This document shows positions 27,032 through 37,284 of a DNA stretch of 64,000 nucleotides, piece after piece. The position numbers and the translations under genes are program-made. This DNA is from Acidobacteriaceae bacterium (GTDB lineage Bacteria; Acidobacteriota; Terriglobia; Terriglobales; Acidobacteriaceae), in contig JASHNW010000018.1 in assembly GCA_030041435.1 (NCBI GenBank), positions 47,143-111,142 on the forward strand, in the 5' to 3' direction. The notes beneath the pieces are model-generated. The model did not search any database and had not been told where the DNA came from. It saw only the letters and a list, made by a program, of their open reading frames with translations. Every line of letters starts with the position of its first letter. Position 1 is the first letter of the stretch.

Positions 27032-27523
27032 CTACTCCTCGCGCTTCGGCGTGCAAAACATCGCGATCGCCTCGATCTCCACCAGCAGCTCCGGCCGGCA
27101 CAGCTTCGCCTGGATTCCCGTAGAGGCCGGCAGCGGGTCGAGTCCCTGCTCTTCAAAAAACGCAGTCCGCTCCTCGTTAAAGGTCTCGTAATCGCGGTCG
27201 ATGTCGCGCAGATAGCAACTCGTCCGCACAATGTCGTGCCACGTCGCGCCCTCGCTCTTAAGCAGCCCCGTAATGTTGGCCAGCGTCCGCCGCATCTGCG
27301 CGCGAAAATCGCCGATGTGCACGCTTTTGCCGTTCTCATCGATGCTGGCCGTGCCCGAAATCAGCAGAATGGTCAGCCCGTTCAGGTCGATCCGCATCCC
27401 CCGCGAAAACGAGCTGGGCCGGGCATAGGCGTACGCCTCGTTCAGAACCCCGTGGTTGGTGATCGCTCGCTTCTCCACCGGCGCATGCGCAATCTCAGCC
27501 AGTAACTCAGCAACTGTATTCAT
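27032..27523 (-). CDS. RidA/YjgF-family protein, chorismatase-like
   Basis: 163 residues with the YjgF fold. ILLISGTASIDENG, GDFRAQMRRTLANITGLL and a C-terminal LCRPELLVEIEAIAMF are visible. RidA proteins deaminate reactive enamines or imines, and the same fold is used by chorismatases; the SGTAS plus CRPELLVEIEA combination reads closer to chorismatase C-terminal halves than to classical RidA, yet the protein is only half their length. That, with a DAHP synthase in the same operon, hints at an aromatic intermediate, but this is inference. AAGGAG overlaps the preceding stop. Confidence 0.78.
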   Translation of the reverse strand: MNTVAELLAEIAHAPVEKRAITNHGVLNEAYAYARPSSFSRGMRIDLNGLTILLISGTASIDENGKSVHIGDFRAQMRRTLANITGLLKSEGATWHDIVRTSCYLRDIDRDYETFNEERTAFFEEQGLDPLPASTGIQAKLCRPELLVEIEAIAMFCTPKREE

Positions 27524-27535
27524 TGGTATAACTCC

Positions 27536-28645
27536 TTAACGTTGATAAACCCCGTGACTTAGCCCCTTTGCCGTCGCCACCCAGATATCCGGCCCCTGAA
27601 AATCAATTCCCAAAATGTAGTTATGCGCGGGAGCTGTCTCGACGGGGATCTCCGTTACCTTCCCCGCCGCATCGCGCACCGTCATCTCTGCCTTGCCCGT
27701 CTCGAGCGACGGCCGATAAACAGCCCAGTTTGCGCCGTCGTAGTACGCCAGCCCCTTGTCCGTGCAGAACCAGGCCCGATCCCGATCCACTCCCTTAATT
27801 GAGTTAATGAAGTTACTCGGCAACCCGCTGTCTTTCGTCAGGAAGTTATGCCAGAAACGTCCGTCGTAGTGGCTGGCGCCAAAATAAGTCGCCGCCCATA
27901 CCACTCCGTCCACATAACTCACCGACGTAACGATCTCGTGGATCAGCCCCTGATCCTTGAGCAGCACGATCTCGTTTTCGCCGTCCGGATCGTCGTACTT
28001 ATCCCACACGCCGGTCTTCTGGTTGAGCTCGAGCAGGCCGCTGCCCCAGATTGCGTAATACACTTTGTCGGCAGCGGCGGAGACGCCGTACGCCCAGATC
28101 TCGACCATCGGCGTATTGCGCTCGTTATAAAGCGACCACTCGCCCGTCCGCGTGTTCAGCCGGCCCGCGCCCGCCGCCGTCGCCACCCACACGTTTTCGC
28201 CTTCGACAGAGACGCCGTACACCACGTCATTGCTCAGCCCGGAATTCAGTTGTGTGTACGTGTCGATCCGCCCCGCCGAAATGCGGCTCAGCCCGCCCAT
28301 CGTTCCCGCCCACACATCGCCCGTGCGTTTGTCCAGCGCCAGCGACAGCACCGCGCGATGCGCTAAGCCGTCCGCGGTGGTGTACGTCTTCCACTCGCCG
28401 TTCTCGAACTCCGCCAGCCCGTTGTTCGTCCCCGCCCACACACGATCTCCGTCCACCAGAACCGAGAAGACATGATCGTCCGGCAGTCCGTTCGCCGTGG
28501 TGAAATTTTCGAACCTGTACCGCGGCATCGCCGGCACGCGCTGCGTCTGCGCTATCGCGTGCACATGCTTCACGGGATGCGCCGCCGTCTGCGCCGATGC
28601 AACCACCGCCGCCAGCAATAGCCCGATCATCGCCGCTTGCTTCAT
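27536..28645 (-). CDS. Secreted beta-propeller protein (two-component-regulator propeller type)
   Basis: 369 residues. The signal peptide MKQAAMIGLLLAAVVASA is followed by about six or seven propeller blades of the Reg_prop type, each with a G-(I/V)WxGT-like turn (FSVLVDGDRVWAGTNNGL, LDKRTGDVWAGTMGGL, GENVWVATAAGAG, DGVVWAATYFGA, DRAWFCTDKGL, PDIWVATAKGL). There is no kinase domain, so it is a stand-alone periplasmic or outer-face propeller, probably a binding module. Its ATG overlaps the preceding stop (ATGA) and the RidA gene follows after 12 bp. Confidence 0.8.
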   Translation of the reverse strand: MKQAAMIGLLLAAVVASAQTAAHPVKHVHAIAQTQRVPAMPRYRFENFTTANGLPDDHVFSVLVDGDRVWAGTNNGLAEFENGEWKTYTTADGLAHRAVLSLALDKRTGDVWAGTMGGLSRISAGRIDTYTQLNSGLSNDVVYGVSVEGENVWVATAAGAGRLNTRTGEWSLYNERNTPMVEIWAYGVSAAADKVYYAIWGSGLLELNQKTGVWDKYDDPDGENEIVLLKDQGLIHEIVTSVSYVDGVVWAATYFGASHYDGRFWHNFLTKDSGLPSNFINSIKGVDRDRAWFCTDKGLAYYDGANWAVYRPSLETGKAEMTVRDAAGKVTEIPVETAPAHNYILGIDFQGPDIWVATAKGLSHGVYQR

Positions 28646-30531
28646 CGCGTCCTCAGATACTCGATCAGGTCGTTCAGTTCGTCCTTGGTCAAATCGTTCG
28701 TGCGTCCATGCTGATCGTGCGGGTTATAGACCGTCCATATCTCCTCGAGCGTCGCCGCCGACCCATCGTGCAGATACGGCGCCGTCAGCGCGACGCTCAT
28801 CAGCTGCGGCGTGTCCAGCAGACCGCTGTTGTCGGTCGGCTTCTTCGTGCCCACGTCAAACGATTTTTGGTTGGTCCCCTTCGGGCCGCTGTGACAATAC
28901 GCACACTGGTTGCCCTGCGGGATCGGCTGTCCCAGCTTGTCCACCGTGCGATTGAAGATGGCCCGCCCGCGTTCCTGCGCCGACGTCAGTTCCCCGTCCG
29001 CCGCGCGAAAGCGATTCGGCCGCGACGGCAGGCTGCGGATGTACAGCACCAGGTCCGCCAGCCGCAGATCGTCGTAGTTCTGCGATCGCCAGAAGTACAT
29101 CTCCGTGCGCACGCCGCACTCCACCGCCAGCGTCGGATTCTTGCCGTTCCATTTGAACGGCTCCGTCCCCCGCAGGTCCTCGATCAGCCGGTTGGCCACA
29201 ATATCCCGCCCGAATCCATCCGGCTCCAGATCCCACTGCAGGCCGTCGAACGTCGAGTCGATGTGGCAGTTCGCGCACCCGAACTCCCCCTGAAACGCGT
29301 ACTGCGCCGAATAAAACGTCTGTTCCCCGCGCCGCAGCGCCGAGACCTTCTCCGGCCCCCGCAGCCGAATCGTTTGCGTCACTCGGTTGGTGCGCGTGTC
29401 GATCGCGCTGATCGTGTCGTCCAGCCGGTTCGCCACGTAGAACCGCGCGCCATCGCGGCTCAGCACCACGCCCCGCGGATTCTTTCCCACCGCGATGCGC
29501 GCGACCACGTAGTGCGCGCTCGCCGAAAGGTCTTCTGCGAACGGCTCACGATGCGCATGGACGTACGCCAGCATCCGACGTGTATCGATCACGGTGACAA
29601 CATCGGACCCTCCATGCGTCACATAAATGCGCGATTTGTCCGGAGCGATCGCAACGCCGAACGGCCGCGCATAATAGCGGTCCAGTTCGTCGAGCGGAAC
29701 CTCGACCGTGCGTCCTGGTTCGGAACTGACGTCCGCCCCGAAGATCGTCAGCGTGTCGACGAACGCCCATCCGTGCTCCACATGCGCCAGCGGCACCAGG
29801 TTCTTCGGGTGCAATTCCGCCACGACGCCCAGCCGGCCATCGCGCGAGAGGGCCACGTGAAAAGCTCCCGCAATTGACTCGAGCTTCAGCCGGTCGATCA
29901 CCTGCGCCCGCACCGGGTCGATCACCGTTATCTCCGACTCGGGAGGCGTTCGGTGCGGTGTCGGATTGGGGTAGACGTGGGTCGCATACAGCCTTCTCCC
30001 GTCCGCCGTCATGGCCAGATAACTCGCGCCCCGCCCTGCCTCCAGCGTTTCCTTCTCCGCGCCCGTCGCCGCGTCCAGCACCGTAATGTCGTTGCCGATG
30101 CGGTCTGCGACGAACAGCGTCTTGCCCGCCCCGTCCTCTACCACGCTCGACGGCTCGAATCCCGCCTTCCACGTTGCCGTCACTGCGCTCGATTTTGTAT
30201 CGATCACGGTTACGCTATCGTCCCAGGAGTTTGCCACGAACAGACGTCTTCCGTCCGGCGAAAAGAAAAATCCGCGCGGCGAGCGCCCCACCGGAATCGC
30301 CTGCAACTCCCGTCCGCTCGCTGCCTCCAGTACGCGCACTTCGCCCGTGCCCTGGCAGAGAACATAGAGACGCGATCCGTCGGGAGACAGCAGGAGTTCG
30401 AGCGGCGAAGCGTAAGGTTCGGTGATGTCGAGCGAAGGCTCCGCGGCCACGGTCGTCGCCCCGTACCGCAGCAGCAACGCCAGGCAAACAACCGCCGCGC
30501 CGAGGAGCGCTTCCCCCAGCCGCCGTCTCAT
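28642..30531 (-). CDS. YVTN-type beta-propeller fused to di-haem cytochrome c
   Basis: 629 residues. An N-terminal signal/anchor (about residues 8-30) precedes a YVTN/YncE-like seven-bladed propeller (about 40-400; repeated PDGRRLFVANSWDDSVTVID-type blades). The C-terminal ~220 residues are a cytochrome c peroxidase/MauG-like segment with two haem-binding motifs, CANCH at ~419 and CAYCH at ~543, and LTAPYLHDGSA, a typical segment after the second haem. Predicted to be a periplasmic electron-transfer or peroxidase-like protein. Both ends overlap neighbours by ATGA. Confidence 0.85.
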   Translation of the reverse strand: MRRRLGEALLGAAVVCLALLLRYGATTVAAEPSLDITEPYASPLELLLSPDGSRLYVLCQGTGEVRVLEAASGRELQAIPVGRSPRGFFFSPDGRRLFVANSWDDSVTVIDTKSSAVTATWKAGFEPSSVVEDGAGKTLFVADRIGNDITVLDAATGAEKETLEAGRGASYLAMTADGRRLYATHVYPNPTPHRTPPESEITVIDPVRAQVIDRLKLESIAGAFHVALSRDGRLGVVAELHPKNLVPLAHVEHGWAFVDTLTIFGADVSSEPGRTVEVPLDELDRYYARPFGVAIAPDKSRIYVTHGGSDVVTVIDTRRMLAYVHAHREPFAEDLSASAHYVVARIAVGKNPRGVVLSRDGARFYVANRLDDTISAIDTRTNRVTQTIRLRGPEKVSALRRGEQTFYSAQYAFQGEFGCANCHIDSTFDGLQWDLEPDGFGRDIVANRLIEDLRGTEPFKWNGKNPTLAVECGVRTEMYFWRSQNYDDLRLADLVLYIRSLPSRPNRFRAADGELTSAQERGRAIFNRTVDKLGQPIPQGNQCAYCHSGPKGTNQKSFDVGTKKPTDNSGLLDTPQLMSVALTAPYLHDGSAATLEEIWTVYNPHDQHGRTNDLTKDELNDLIEYLRTR

Positions 30532-32240
30532 TTCGGCTCCTCGATGGTCAGCACGCGATCCACCGCCTGGTTCTCCAGCGTCTGCTCGCGCCCGCTCGGC
30601 CAGTGCACCACGATCCTGTCCACCTTCTCCGCCGCACCCAACCCGAAGTGCAGCCGCCCGTCATCCTGGCTCAGATACCCCGACGATGCCACCCGCTCCG
30701 CCACCTGGCGTTCTTCCGGGGTCCCCGCCACGCCCGTTGTCGGCGTGTCGGGGTGGCCGGCGGCCCACACCTCCACGCGCGCACCGATCCCGTCGCGGTT
30801 GCTCCCGGAGTGGTCCTTCGGCGTGTTGGCTCCCTGCAGCCGGATCTCGATCCAGTGCCCCGTCCCAGTCGAAATATTGTGCAGCAGTGTCCCCCGCGCT
30901 CCCAGATTGACGACAAACGCGTCCACCTTGCCGTTGTTCTCGTAGTCCGCAAAGCACGCCCCCCGCGCCACCGTCCTCGTATTCACCACCGCTCCCGCAT
31001 CGCGCGACACATCCTCGAATTTCCCGCCCCCCACGCCGCGAAACACCGAGTGCTCCTGCGGGATCAGGTGAATCAGGCCGCCGTGAAACACCATGATGTC
31101 CGGCAGTCCATCGTTGTCGAAGTCATAGACGCCCGTGCCCCAGCTCACATACTGCGCGTTCGCCTGCGACAATCCGGACACGATCCCGATATCGTCGAAC
31201 CCGCCTTTGCCGTTGTTCTTCATCAGCCGGTTGTAGTGGCCGTCGCTCACCCACAGATCGAGCAGCCCGCTCCCCGTGATATCCGCGAACACCGGCCCCA
31301 TGGACGAGGTCGCTTCGCCGTCCTGGCCGTAGGCCACGCCCGCATCCGTCGCGATCTCCTCGAACGTCCCGTCGTGCTTGTTGTGGAACAGGAAGTTTTC
31401 CGTCTTGTCGTTGGCGACGTATATGTCGTCCCATCCGTCGCCGTCAAAGTCCGCCGCGGTCACCCCCATCGTCCGGCCCACCAGGGCGCCGATGCCCGAC
31501 TTATCCGTAACATCGGTGAAAGTACCGTCGCAGTTATTGTGGAATAACTGGTTCGTCTCGCCTTCGTAGTCCAGCGGTCCCGGGTAGTTATCGGCAGCAT
31601 AGTAATTCCGGTACTTCGGATCGAACTTCACATAACGCCCGACAAACAGATCCACGCAGCCGTCGCGATCGTAATCGAGCCACGTCGAGCTGATCGCCCA
31701 GCCATCCACCTTGATTCCTGCCTTCGCCGTCACATCGGTAAACGTCCCGTTGCCGTTGTTGTGGTACAGAACCACCTTCCCGTACCCCGTGACCAGCAGA
31801 TCCTCATATCCATCGTTGTCGTAATCGGCCGCCGTCACCGCCACGCTGTACAAATCGGGATTGACTCCCGCCTGGTCGGTCACATCCGTGAACGTCCCGT
31901 CGCCGTTGTTGCGATACAGGTGGTTGTGCGGCGGCGGGTTGGGCTTGTCCTTCAGCGGATACGGGTGCATCGAATCGTCCAGCGGACGTCCGCTCAGCAG
32001 GTACAGATCCGGCAATCCATCGTTGTTGTAGTCGAACCAGATGCACCCCGAACCCGTGCCCTCCAGCAGCGACCCCAGTTGCGCCGATCCACAACTGTGC
32101 ACGAAGTCGATGCCCGCCTTCGCGGTCGCATCTTCAAACCGGATCGTCGACTTGGCCGCAGGCGTCTGCGATGCATGCGGCACCGGCTGTCCCATCGCCG
32201 CCGTGGCCAGCCCGATCGTCAATAAGTAGCGCAGCCGCAT
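30528..32240 (-). CDS. FG-GAP/VCBS propeller protein with ASPIC/UnbV domain
   Basis: 570 residues. A signal peptide precedes repeated FG-GAP/VCBS blades, each with a calcium-loop-like DxDxDGxxD signature (DYNNDGLPDLY, DYDNDGYEDLL, DYDRDGCVDLF, DFDGDGWDDIY, DFDNDGLPDIM). The last ~90 residues form the ASPIC/UnbV domain (GANRDGIGARVEVWAAG-like start, then VHWPSGREQTLE). Such CRTAC-type proteins are secreted, with largely unknown roles in binding or redox assemblies. ATG 32240 lies 1 nt after the preceding stop (TGAGATG), with AGGTGAG as ribosome binding site. Confidence 0.87.
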   Translation of the reverse strand: MRLRYLLTIGLATAAMGQPVPHASQTPAAKSTIRFEDATAKAGIDFVHSCGSAQLGSLLEGTGSGCIWFDYNNDGLPDLYLLSGRPLDDSMHPYPLKDKPNPPPHNHLYRNNGDGTFTDVTDQAGVNPDLYSVAVTAADYDNDGYEDLLVTGYGKVVLYHNNGNGTFTDVTAKAGIKVDGWAISSTWLDYDRDGCVDLFVGRYVKFDPKYRNYYAADNYPGPLDYEGETNQLFHNNCDGTFTDVTDKSGIGALVGRTMGVTAADFDGDGWDDIYVANDKTENFLFHNKHDGTFEEIATDAGVAYGQDGEATSSMGPVFADITGSGLLDLWVSDGHYNRLMKNNGKGGFDDIGIVSGLSQANAQYVSWGTGVYDFDNDGLPDIMVFHGGLIHLIPQEHSVFRGVGGGKFEDVSRDAGAVVNTRTVARGACFADYENNGKVDAFVVNLGARGTLLHNISTGTGHWIEIRLQGANTPKDHSGSNRDGIGARVEVWAAGHPDTPTTGVAGTPEERQVAERVASSGYLSQDDGRLHFGLGAAEKVDRIVVHWPSGREQTLENQAVDRVLTIEEPK

Positions 32241-32241
32241 C

Positions 32242-33648
32242 TCACCTGCCTCCCGCACCGACCGTGCCGCCCGCCCCCGTCACATCTACCGGCGTCGTCG
32301 TCCGCAGCAGCACTTCCGGCACGCGATTGTCCGGCGCGCGCTCTGGTCCCGTATGGCAGCCCACGCAAATCCGCTGCTCGCCACTCCGCACCCAGAACCA
32401 GCCATGCTCCTCGCGCACGGTCCGCCCCTGCGCATCCAGCAATACGAACCGCAGCGGCTCATCGCCCTTCGCCTGCACAAAAAACGACCCATCCTTTTCC
32501 ACCGGAGCCGTCCCCAGCACCACGGCGCGCCCCTTGTCTCCCCGCGTTTCCACGCGCACCGTCGCCGGCGCCGCGTTCAGCATTCCGCTGCGCGACAACC
32601 GTGCATTGAGTGCCAGCAGATTGCCTGTCGTCCAGTCGTGCAGCCCCGACGGATGCCGATTCGGAACCGTCCGCGCCGCCACCACCACCGGTTCCACCAG
32701 ATCGCGCTCCCCATCCCACGCCATCATCTTCATCGCCGCAGTTCCTGGCTTCCACACTGCCAGTGCATCGCGCTTCTCACCTGGCTCCCGCACCGATACC
32801 ACCCACCGCCCATCCGGCAACTCCGCCGCATCGCCCGCGTAGTCGCCCGCCGGAGCCGCCACCGGCGCCTCATCCGCCAGTGCCGATGTAAACCGCGCCA
32901 GGCGCGACCCGTGCGTGAAGACAATGTCCCCGGAGGCCATCTGCCGCCCGTGCTCCCGCCCCGTGTCCTGCCCGCGACCCGCAGGATGATCGCACCGCAC
33001 CGACTCCACGCCGCTCCCATCCGCATACACCAGAAACATCTCGGGGATCGCCCCCGCGCCCAGCGGGAATCCCGACTCGAACAGTACGCGCCCATCGCGC
33101 AGCACATCGTCAGGAATGAAATTCCCCGGCAGAAAACTCAACTTCTGCACCTCGGAGCCCACTCCGTCCACGGCCGCCGTCTCCAGCGCAAACCCCTCCG
33201 GCCCGCGCCGCGCATACACGATTCGTCCACCCGGCATCCACATCGGGCGAATCAAATCCGTTGCTCCCGCCAGCACGTGCTGCGGCTCTCCGCCACCCAG
33301 CGCAATCGTCCAGATTCCCCACAGATCGCCCGCTTGCTTTTTTCCCGCAAACAGCACCGCTTTCCCGTCGAACGAAACGCTCGCATCCGCACTCTCCGCC
33401 AGTCCCGGGACCAGCGGCTCCGCGCGCCCCGCACGCAGCACCATCAGTTGCGCTCCGCGCGGAAATCGTTCTTTTCCGTGCAACCCAGCCAGCGACTCAT
33501 ACACCGGCGCGGCCGTGAAAATCACCGCCGGCAGAGCATTCTGCACTTTGGAAACCGGCAAGCCTCGCACCGTCGTCCGAGCCTGTTGGGCCACCATCAC
33601 GCATACCGCGCCACACACAGCCGACGCAATGGCGGCACGCCGCGTCAT
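32242..33648 (-). CDS. PD40 propeller protein with single haem motif (HzsA-related)
   Basis: 468 residues. The signal segment [20 protein letters not shown] is followed by a TolB/PD40-like propeller (blades such as [32 protein letters not shown]). The C-terminus has one c-type haem motif, ICVGCH (Cys at ~428), followed by [12 protein letters not shown], an arrangement found in proteins annotated as related to the hydrazine synthase alpha subunit. That does not imply hydrazine chemistry here. The start overlaps the aroF stop as ATGA, so translation is coupled. Confidence 0.78.
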   Translation of the reverse strand: MTRRAAIASAVCGAVCVMVAQQARTTVRGLPVSKVQNALPAVIFTAAPVYESLAGLHGKERFPRGAQLMVLRAGRAEPLVPGLAESADASVSFDGKAVLFAGKKQAGDLWGIWTIALGGGEPQHVLAGATDLIRPMWMPGGRIVYARRGPEGFALETAAVDGVGSEVQKLSFLPGNFIPDDVLRDGRVLFESGFPLGAGAIPEMFLVYADGSGVESVRCDHPAGRGQDTGREHGRQMASGDIVFTHGSRLARFTSALADEAPVAAPAGDYAGDAAELPDGRWVVSVREPGEKRDALAVWKPGTAAMKMMAWDGERDLVEPVVVAARTVPNRHPSGLHDWTTGNLLALNARLSRSGMLNAAPATVRVETRGDKGRAVVLGTAPVEKDGSFFVQAKGDEPLRFVLLDAQGRTVREEHGWFWVRSGEQRICVGCHTGPERAPDNRVPEVLLRTTTPVDVTGAGGTVGAGGR

Positions 33649-34703
33649 ACCGCCGTCTCCAGCGCGCAGCCCCGTTCCTCCCGCAGCGCGCACCATGGAG
33701 CCAGGTCCGCCATCATCGCGTCGTATTGGGCGAAGGTCAGCGACTGCTCGCCGTCGCTCCACGCCCGATCCGGATCCGGATGCACTTCGACAAGCAGTCC
33801 ATCCGCGCCCGCCGCCACCGCGCTGCGCGCCAGTAGCGGCACCAGCGACCGCCGCCCCGCCGCGTGGCTCGGATCGGCGATCACCGGCAGGTGCGAGACT
33901 TCCTTCAGCACCACAATCCCCGCCACGTCGAAGGTGTTCCGCGTCGCCGTTTCAAACGTGCGAATGCCGCGCTCGCACAAGATCACGTGAGGATTGCCGT
34001 GGCTCACCACGCACTGCGCCGACTGCAGCAGGTCCGCCACGGTGGCCACCATACCCCGCTTCAGCAGGATCGGCCGCCCCGTGTGCGCCGCGGCTTCCAG
34101 CAGAGCGTAGTTCTCCATGCTCCGCGAGCCAATCTGCAGAATGTCCGCGTATTCGGCCACCAACGGCGCGTCTGCGGCAGCCATCACTTCGGTCACGACG
34201 GCCAGCCCGGTCGCCGCCCGCGCCGCGGCCAGCAGCTTCAGCCCTTCCAGGCCCAGTCCCTGAAACGCATACGGCGAGCTCCGCGGCTTAAACGCTCCCC
34301 CGCGCAGCACGCGCGCTCCCCCCCGCGCCACGCGCTCGGCTGTCTCCATCAGCTGCCGCTCGGTCTCCACCGAACAAGGTCCAGCCATGGTGACAAATTC
34401 CCCGCCGCCGATCTCCACTCCGCCCGCCCGCACCACCGTCTGCTGGTCGAGCGCGTTCTTCAGCACATCCGGCGCGTCGGCAAACTGCTCAATCCAGCCT
34501 CCGCCCACCTGGGCTCCACTTCTCTGGGGAACAGGTGAGACTAGTCCTGTCGCAGCGCCGTCGCCTCCATCGAAAGGTTGAATCTCGTTGTGCCTTTGGT
34601 GTACTCCGTCGTGCTCCACCGCATCGGCTTCCAACAAGCTGCCGTCGCGCACGGACAACGTCGCACCGCATTCGCCGACGCTACCCTTTTCCCTCGCGCG
34701 CAT
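33645..34703 (-). CDS. aroF: 3-deoxy-7-phosphoheptulonate (DAHP) synthase, type I-beta
   Basis: Condenses phosphoenolpyruvate and erythrose 4-phosphate, the entry step to chorismate and aromatics. The catalytic barrel from residue ~90 is convincing: [51 protein letters not shown] and [12 protein letters not shown]. The first ~85 residues are odd: they match neither the ferredoxin-like regulatory domain nor anything I know. ATG 34703 follows GGAGGAG by 6 nt; ATG 34718, 4 nt after the preceding stop, is the alternative. Its place among secreted haem/propeller genes is unusual for this cytoplasmic enzyme. Confidence 0.85.
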   Translation of the reverse strand: MRAREKGSVGECGATLSVRDGSLLEADAVEHDGVHQRHNEIQPFDGGDGAATGLVSPVPQRSGAQVGGGWIEQFADAPDVLKNALDQQTVVRAGGVEIGGGEFVTMAGPCSVETERQLMETAERVARGGARVLRGGAFKPRSSPYAFQGLGLEGLKLLAAARAATGLAVVTEVMAAADAPLVAEYADILQIGSRSMENYALLEAAAHTGRPILLKRGMVATVADLLQSAQCVVSHGNPHVILCERGIRTFETATRNTFDVAGIVVLKEVSHLPVIADPSHAAGRRSLVPLLARSAVAAGADGLLVEVHPDPDRAWSDGEQSLTFAQYDAMMADLAPWCALREERGCALETAV

Positions 34704-34722
34704 CGGCATCTCCTCCATAGCG

Positions 34723-37245
34723 TTATTGCGTCCCGCCCGCCGCGGCTTGTGCCTGGTAGCGCGCCACGTTTGCCTCCAGCGACGCTGCCAGCGCCTGATT
34801 CTGCTGCTCCCGCGCCAGTTGCAGCGCGGCTTGCGCCGTCGTCACCGCCTCCGCGGAGCGCCCTGTCTCCGACTGCATGGCCGCCAGCATCTGCAGCACA
34901 CCCGGATCCTGCCGGTTCGTCAGCGTTGCCGCCTCCTCGAACTGCGGCAGTGCTTCCGCGAACATCCCTCGCGCCGCCAGCACCCGCCCCAGGTTAAAGC
35001 GATAGCCCGCGTCCTGCGGCGCCAGCGTTACCGCCTTCTGCAAATGCGTCGCGGCCTCTTCCAGATTTCCCGCGTGCGCGAGTGCCACCCCAAGCCCGTT
35101 CTCCCCATTGGGCGAATTCGGCAGTTTCTCCAGGCCGTTCTGCAGCAGTTCAATAGCCTCCTGCGTGTGTCCCCCTTCGGCCGAGAGCGTATTCCCCAGG
35201 TTCACCTCCGCCGACGCGTTATCCGGATTGATTCGCAGCGCATTCTCAAAATGCTGCTGCGCCTCCGTCAGGTTGCCTCCCTGGGCCAGCGCGCTGCCCA
35301 GATTGTTCTCCGTCTGCGAGCTGTTCCCATTCAGCGACAGCGACTTCCTGTACTCCGCAATCGCGTCGCTCATCTTGCCGTCGCCTGCCAGCGCAATCCC
35401 CAGGTTGTTGTGCGCGCGTGGATCGTCCGGATCGAGCGACACCGCCTTCTCCCACGCCGTCACCGCCGCGTCGTATTGATGCTTGTCCGACAACTGCACC
35501 GCCGCGTCGAACAGCTGATAGAAATCCGTCGCCGGGTGATCGATTCGCTCGAAGCCGCCTGGCTTCACGTTCACAAACTCCGGAATATTCACCGCCCGGT
35601 TGGCTGCCGTCGCATTCTCCACCAGAATCGCCGGGCTCGCGTTGCCGTCCGCGTCGATGTGCGTCAGATAAAGTTCGGTGTACAGCGACGGCGTCTTCGA
35701 CGAGAACGCCAGCCAGTGCCCATTCGGCGAGAACGTGTGCCACGAATTCATCACCGCCAGGTTCGACTGGAGCGGCCGCGCCGTCCCGCCCTCGAACGGC
35801 ACAAGGTACAGCTTGCTGTCCGGCCGCATCAGCAGGCCGTTTTTGCACTGCACAAAAACAATCCACTTCCCGTCCGGCGAAACCTTGGGGAAGTTGTTGC
35901 TCATCCCGTTTTCCGAAGCTCCCACAATCCGCTCCGGCGTCCCGCCCTTCCCCCCGTTAAACGGAATCCGGTACAGGTCGTACTGAATCTGTGTCTCGTT
36001 CGGATCGTTCGCATAGGTCGCCTGCTTCTGCCCCGGCGCATACGGATCCTTCGCCGCCGCCCGCGAGTACACCAGATACTTCCCATCGGGGCTCCAGAAG
36101 GCGCTCGTCTGCACGAAATTCGGATCGTCGGCCCCCGGCAGCGGCTGCAGCGTTTTGCTCTCGCGGCTGTACCAGGCAAGCACGCCGCGCGTCGGGAAGA
36201 ACACCTGCCCAAACCCGTAGTTCCGATAGAAGCCGTTGTACAGCCTGTCCACCACGCGCTGCCCGTGCGCACGCGGCACGTCGATCGACGTCACCACATA
36301 TTGCCCGTCCGGCGACACCTGCGACATGAACCCGAAGCGTTTCTGCGCGTGCTCGTCGCTGTAAGCGCTCCAGTGGATCACATAATCGTTGCCGATCGTG
36401 CTTACCGGCCGGATCGGGATCAGTGCGTACAGCCCCTTGTCGTTCTGCGGCCCGTCCACGTCGATGCCCAGCGTGCTGCCGTCGCGCGACGGCGAATGGC
36501 AGTTCGCGCACGTGGGCAGCCCCGTCATCACCACCTTGCTCTGCGTATCGGAAACCCACCGCAGCTGCCACTTGATCAGCGGCAGCACCGAATCCGGCAG
36601 CGGTTTGATGATCCCCCGCTCTTCCGTTTCCGGCGGCGGCGGAATCAGCGGCACGTCGCGATACATAATCGGCGCGCCCACCGGATCGGGCGAAGTCTCG
36701 AGCGTCACCTGTCCCGTCGAAACCGGCTTCTTATCATCCCTGCTCCTGTAACCCGTAAAGACAATCTCCGCCGGCTGCTGCAGTGAGTGCTTTTTGATCT
36801 GCTCCCACGTCTTATCGTCCGGCCGCCATGTATGCGACGCGCTCTGCTCCGGCGTCAGCGTGGGCGGCACAAACCCAACCAGCGTATCGTCGATCGGCCC
36901 AACCTTCATCAACTCGCCGTCGGACCAGTCCCGGATCTTCGGCCCTCGCTCCCCAAACCGAACCTCAATGCGCCACACCTTCGCATCCGGGTTCGCATCG
37001 ATCCACTGGAACAGCGGCGCCACGATGTCGATGGGAAACAGCGACCCCTCGCGCGGATACGCAACCGTGATTCCGTTTGCGTCGGGAGCCGTCGTGTCCG
37101 GCAGCGTCGCCCCCGGTTCTGCCCCCAGCTCTGCCCGATGTACAGCCAGAAAGTGAGTGAACTCTGCCACAGCCGGTGTCAACACCGGCATCGCACATAC
37201 GCGCGCACTTTGCTGCGCCGAAGCGACCAGCAACCCAAGCGCCAC
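34723..37245 (-). CDS. Secreted PD40/TolB-like, mono-haem, TPR-repeat protein
   Basis: 840 residues from a GTG at 37245 (AGGAG 5 nt upstream). Order: an Ig-like N-terminal region, a haem c motif [11 protein letters not shown] (Cys ~246), a WD40/PD40-type propeller (about 320-560; [53 protein letters not shown]), then about six TPR units to the end ([20 protein letters not shown] and similar). From the GTG the export signal is truncated, while codons upstream encode a perfect signal peptide starting at an ACG (37284, MRTSIKWWFAGAG if read as Met). A CRP-like site lies at 37391. First gene of the coupled operon. Confidence 0.82.
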   Translation of the reverse strand: MALGLLVASAQQSARVCAMPVLTPAVAEFTHFLAVHRAELGAEPGATLPDTTAPDANGITVAYPREGSLFPIDIVAPLFQWIDANPDAKVWRIEVRFGERGPKIRDWSDGELMKVGPIDDTLVGFVPPTLTPEQSASHTWRPDDKTWEQIKKHSLQQPAEIVFTGYRSRDDKKPVSTGQVTLETSPDPVGAPIMYRDVPLIPPPPETEERGIIKPLPDSVLPLIKWQLRWVSDTQSKVVMTGLPTCANCHSPSRDGSTLGIDVDGPQNDKGLYALIPIRPVSTIGNDYVIHWSAYSDEHAQKRFGFMSQVSPDGQYVVTSIDVPRAHGQRVVDRLYNGFYRNYGFGQVFFPTRGVLAWYSRESKTLQPLPGADDPNFVQTSAFWSPDGKYLVYSRAAAKDPYAPGQKQATYANDPNETQIQYDLYRIPFNGGKGGTPERIVGASENGMSNNFPKVSPDGKWIVFVQCKNGLLMRPDSKLYLVPFEGGTARPLQSNLAVMNSWHTFSPNGHWLAFSSKTPSLYTELYLTHIDADGNASPAILVENATAANRAVNIPEFVNVKPGGFERIDHPATDFYQLFDAAVQLSDKHQYDAAVTAWEKAVSLDPDDPRAHNNLGIALAGDGKMSDAIAEYRKSLSLNGNSSQTENNLGSALAQGGNLTEAQQHFENALRINPDNASAEVNLGNTLSAEGGHTQEAIELLQNGLEKLPNSPNGENGLGVALAHAGNLEEAATHLQKAVTLAPQDAGYRFNLGRVLAARGMFAEALPQFEEAATLTNRQDPGVLQMLAAMQSETGRSAEAVTTAQAALQLAREQQNQALAASLEANVARYQAQAAAGGTQ

Positions 37246-37284
37246 GCCCGCTCCTGCAAACCACCACTTTATCGAGGTTCTCGT

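Noticed and set aside
32242..33648. Hydrazine synthase activity for the HzsA-related protein
   Set aside because: Only the propeller plus single CxxCH layout is shared; no HzsB/C partners or other anammox genes are present, so only the structural resemblance is reported.
34588..36786. Long + strand open frame (732 codons) opposite the PD40/TPR gene
   Set aside because: Arg/His/Leu-rich shadow with no recognisable domain; the minus-strand protein has clear haem, propeller and TPR motifs.
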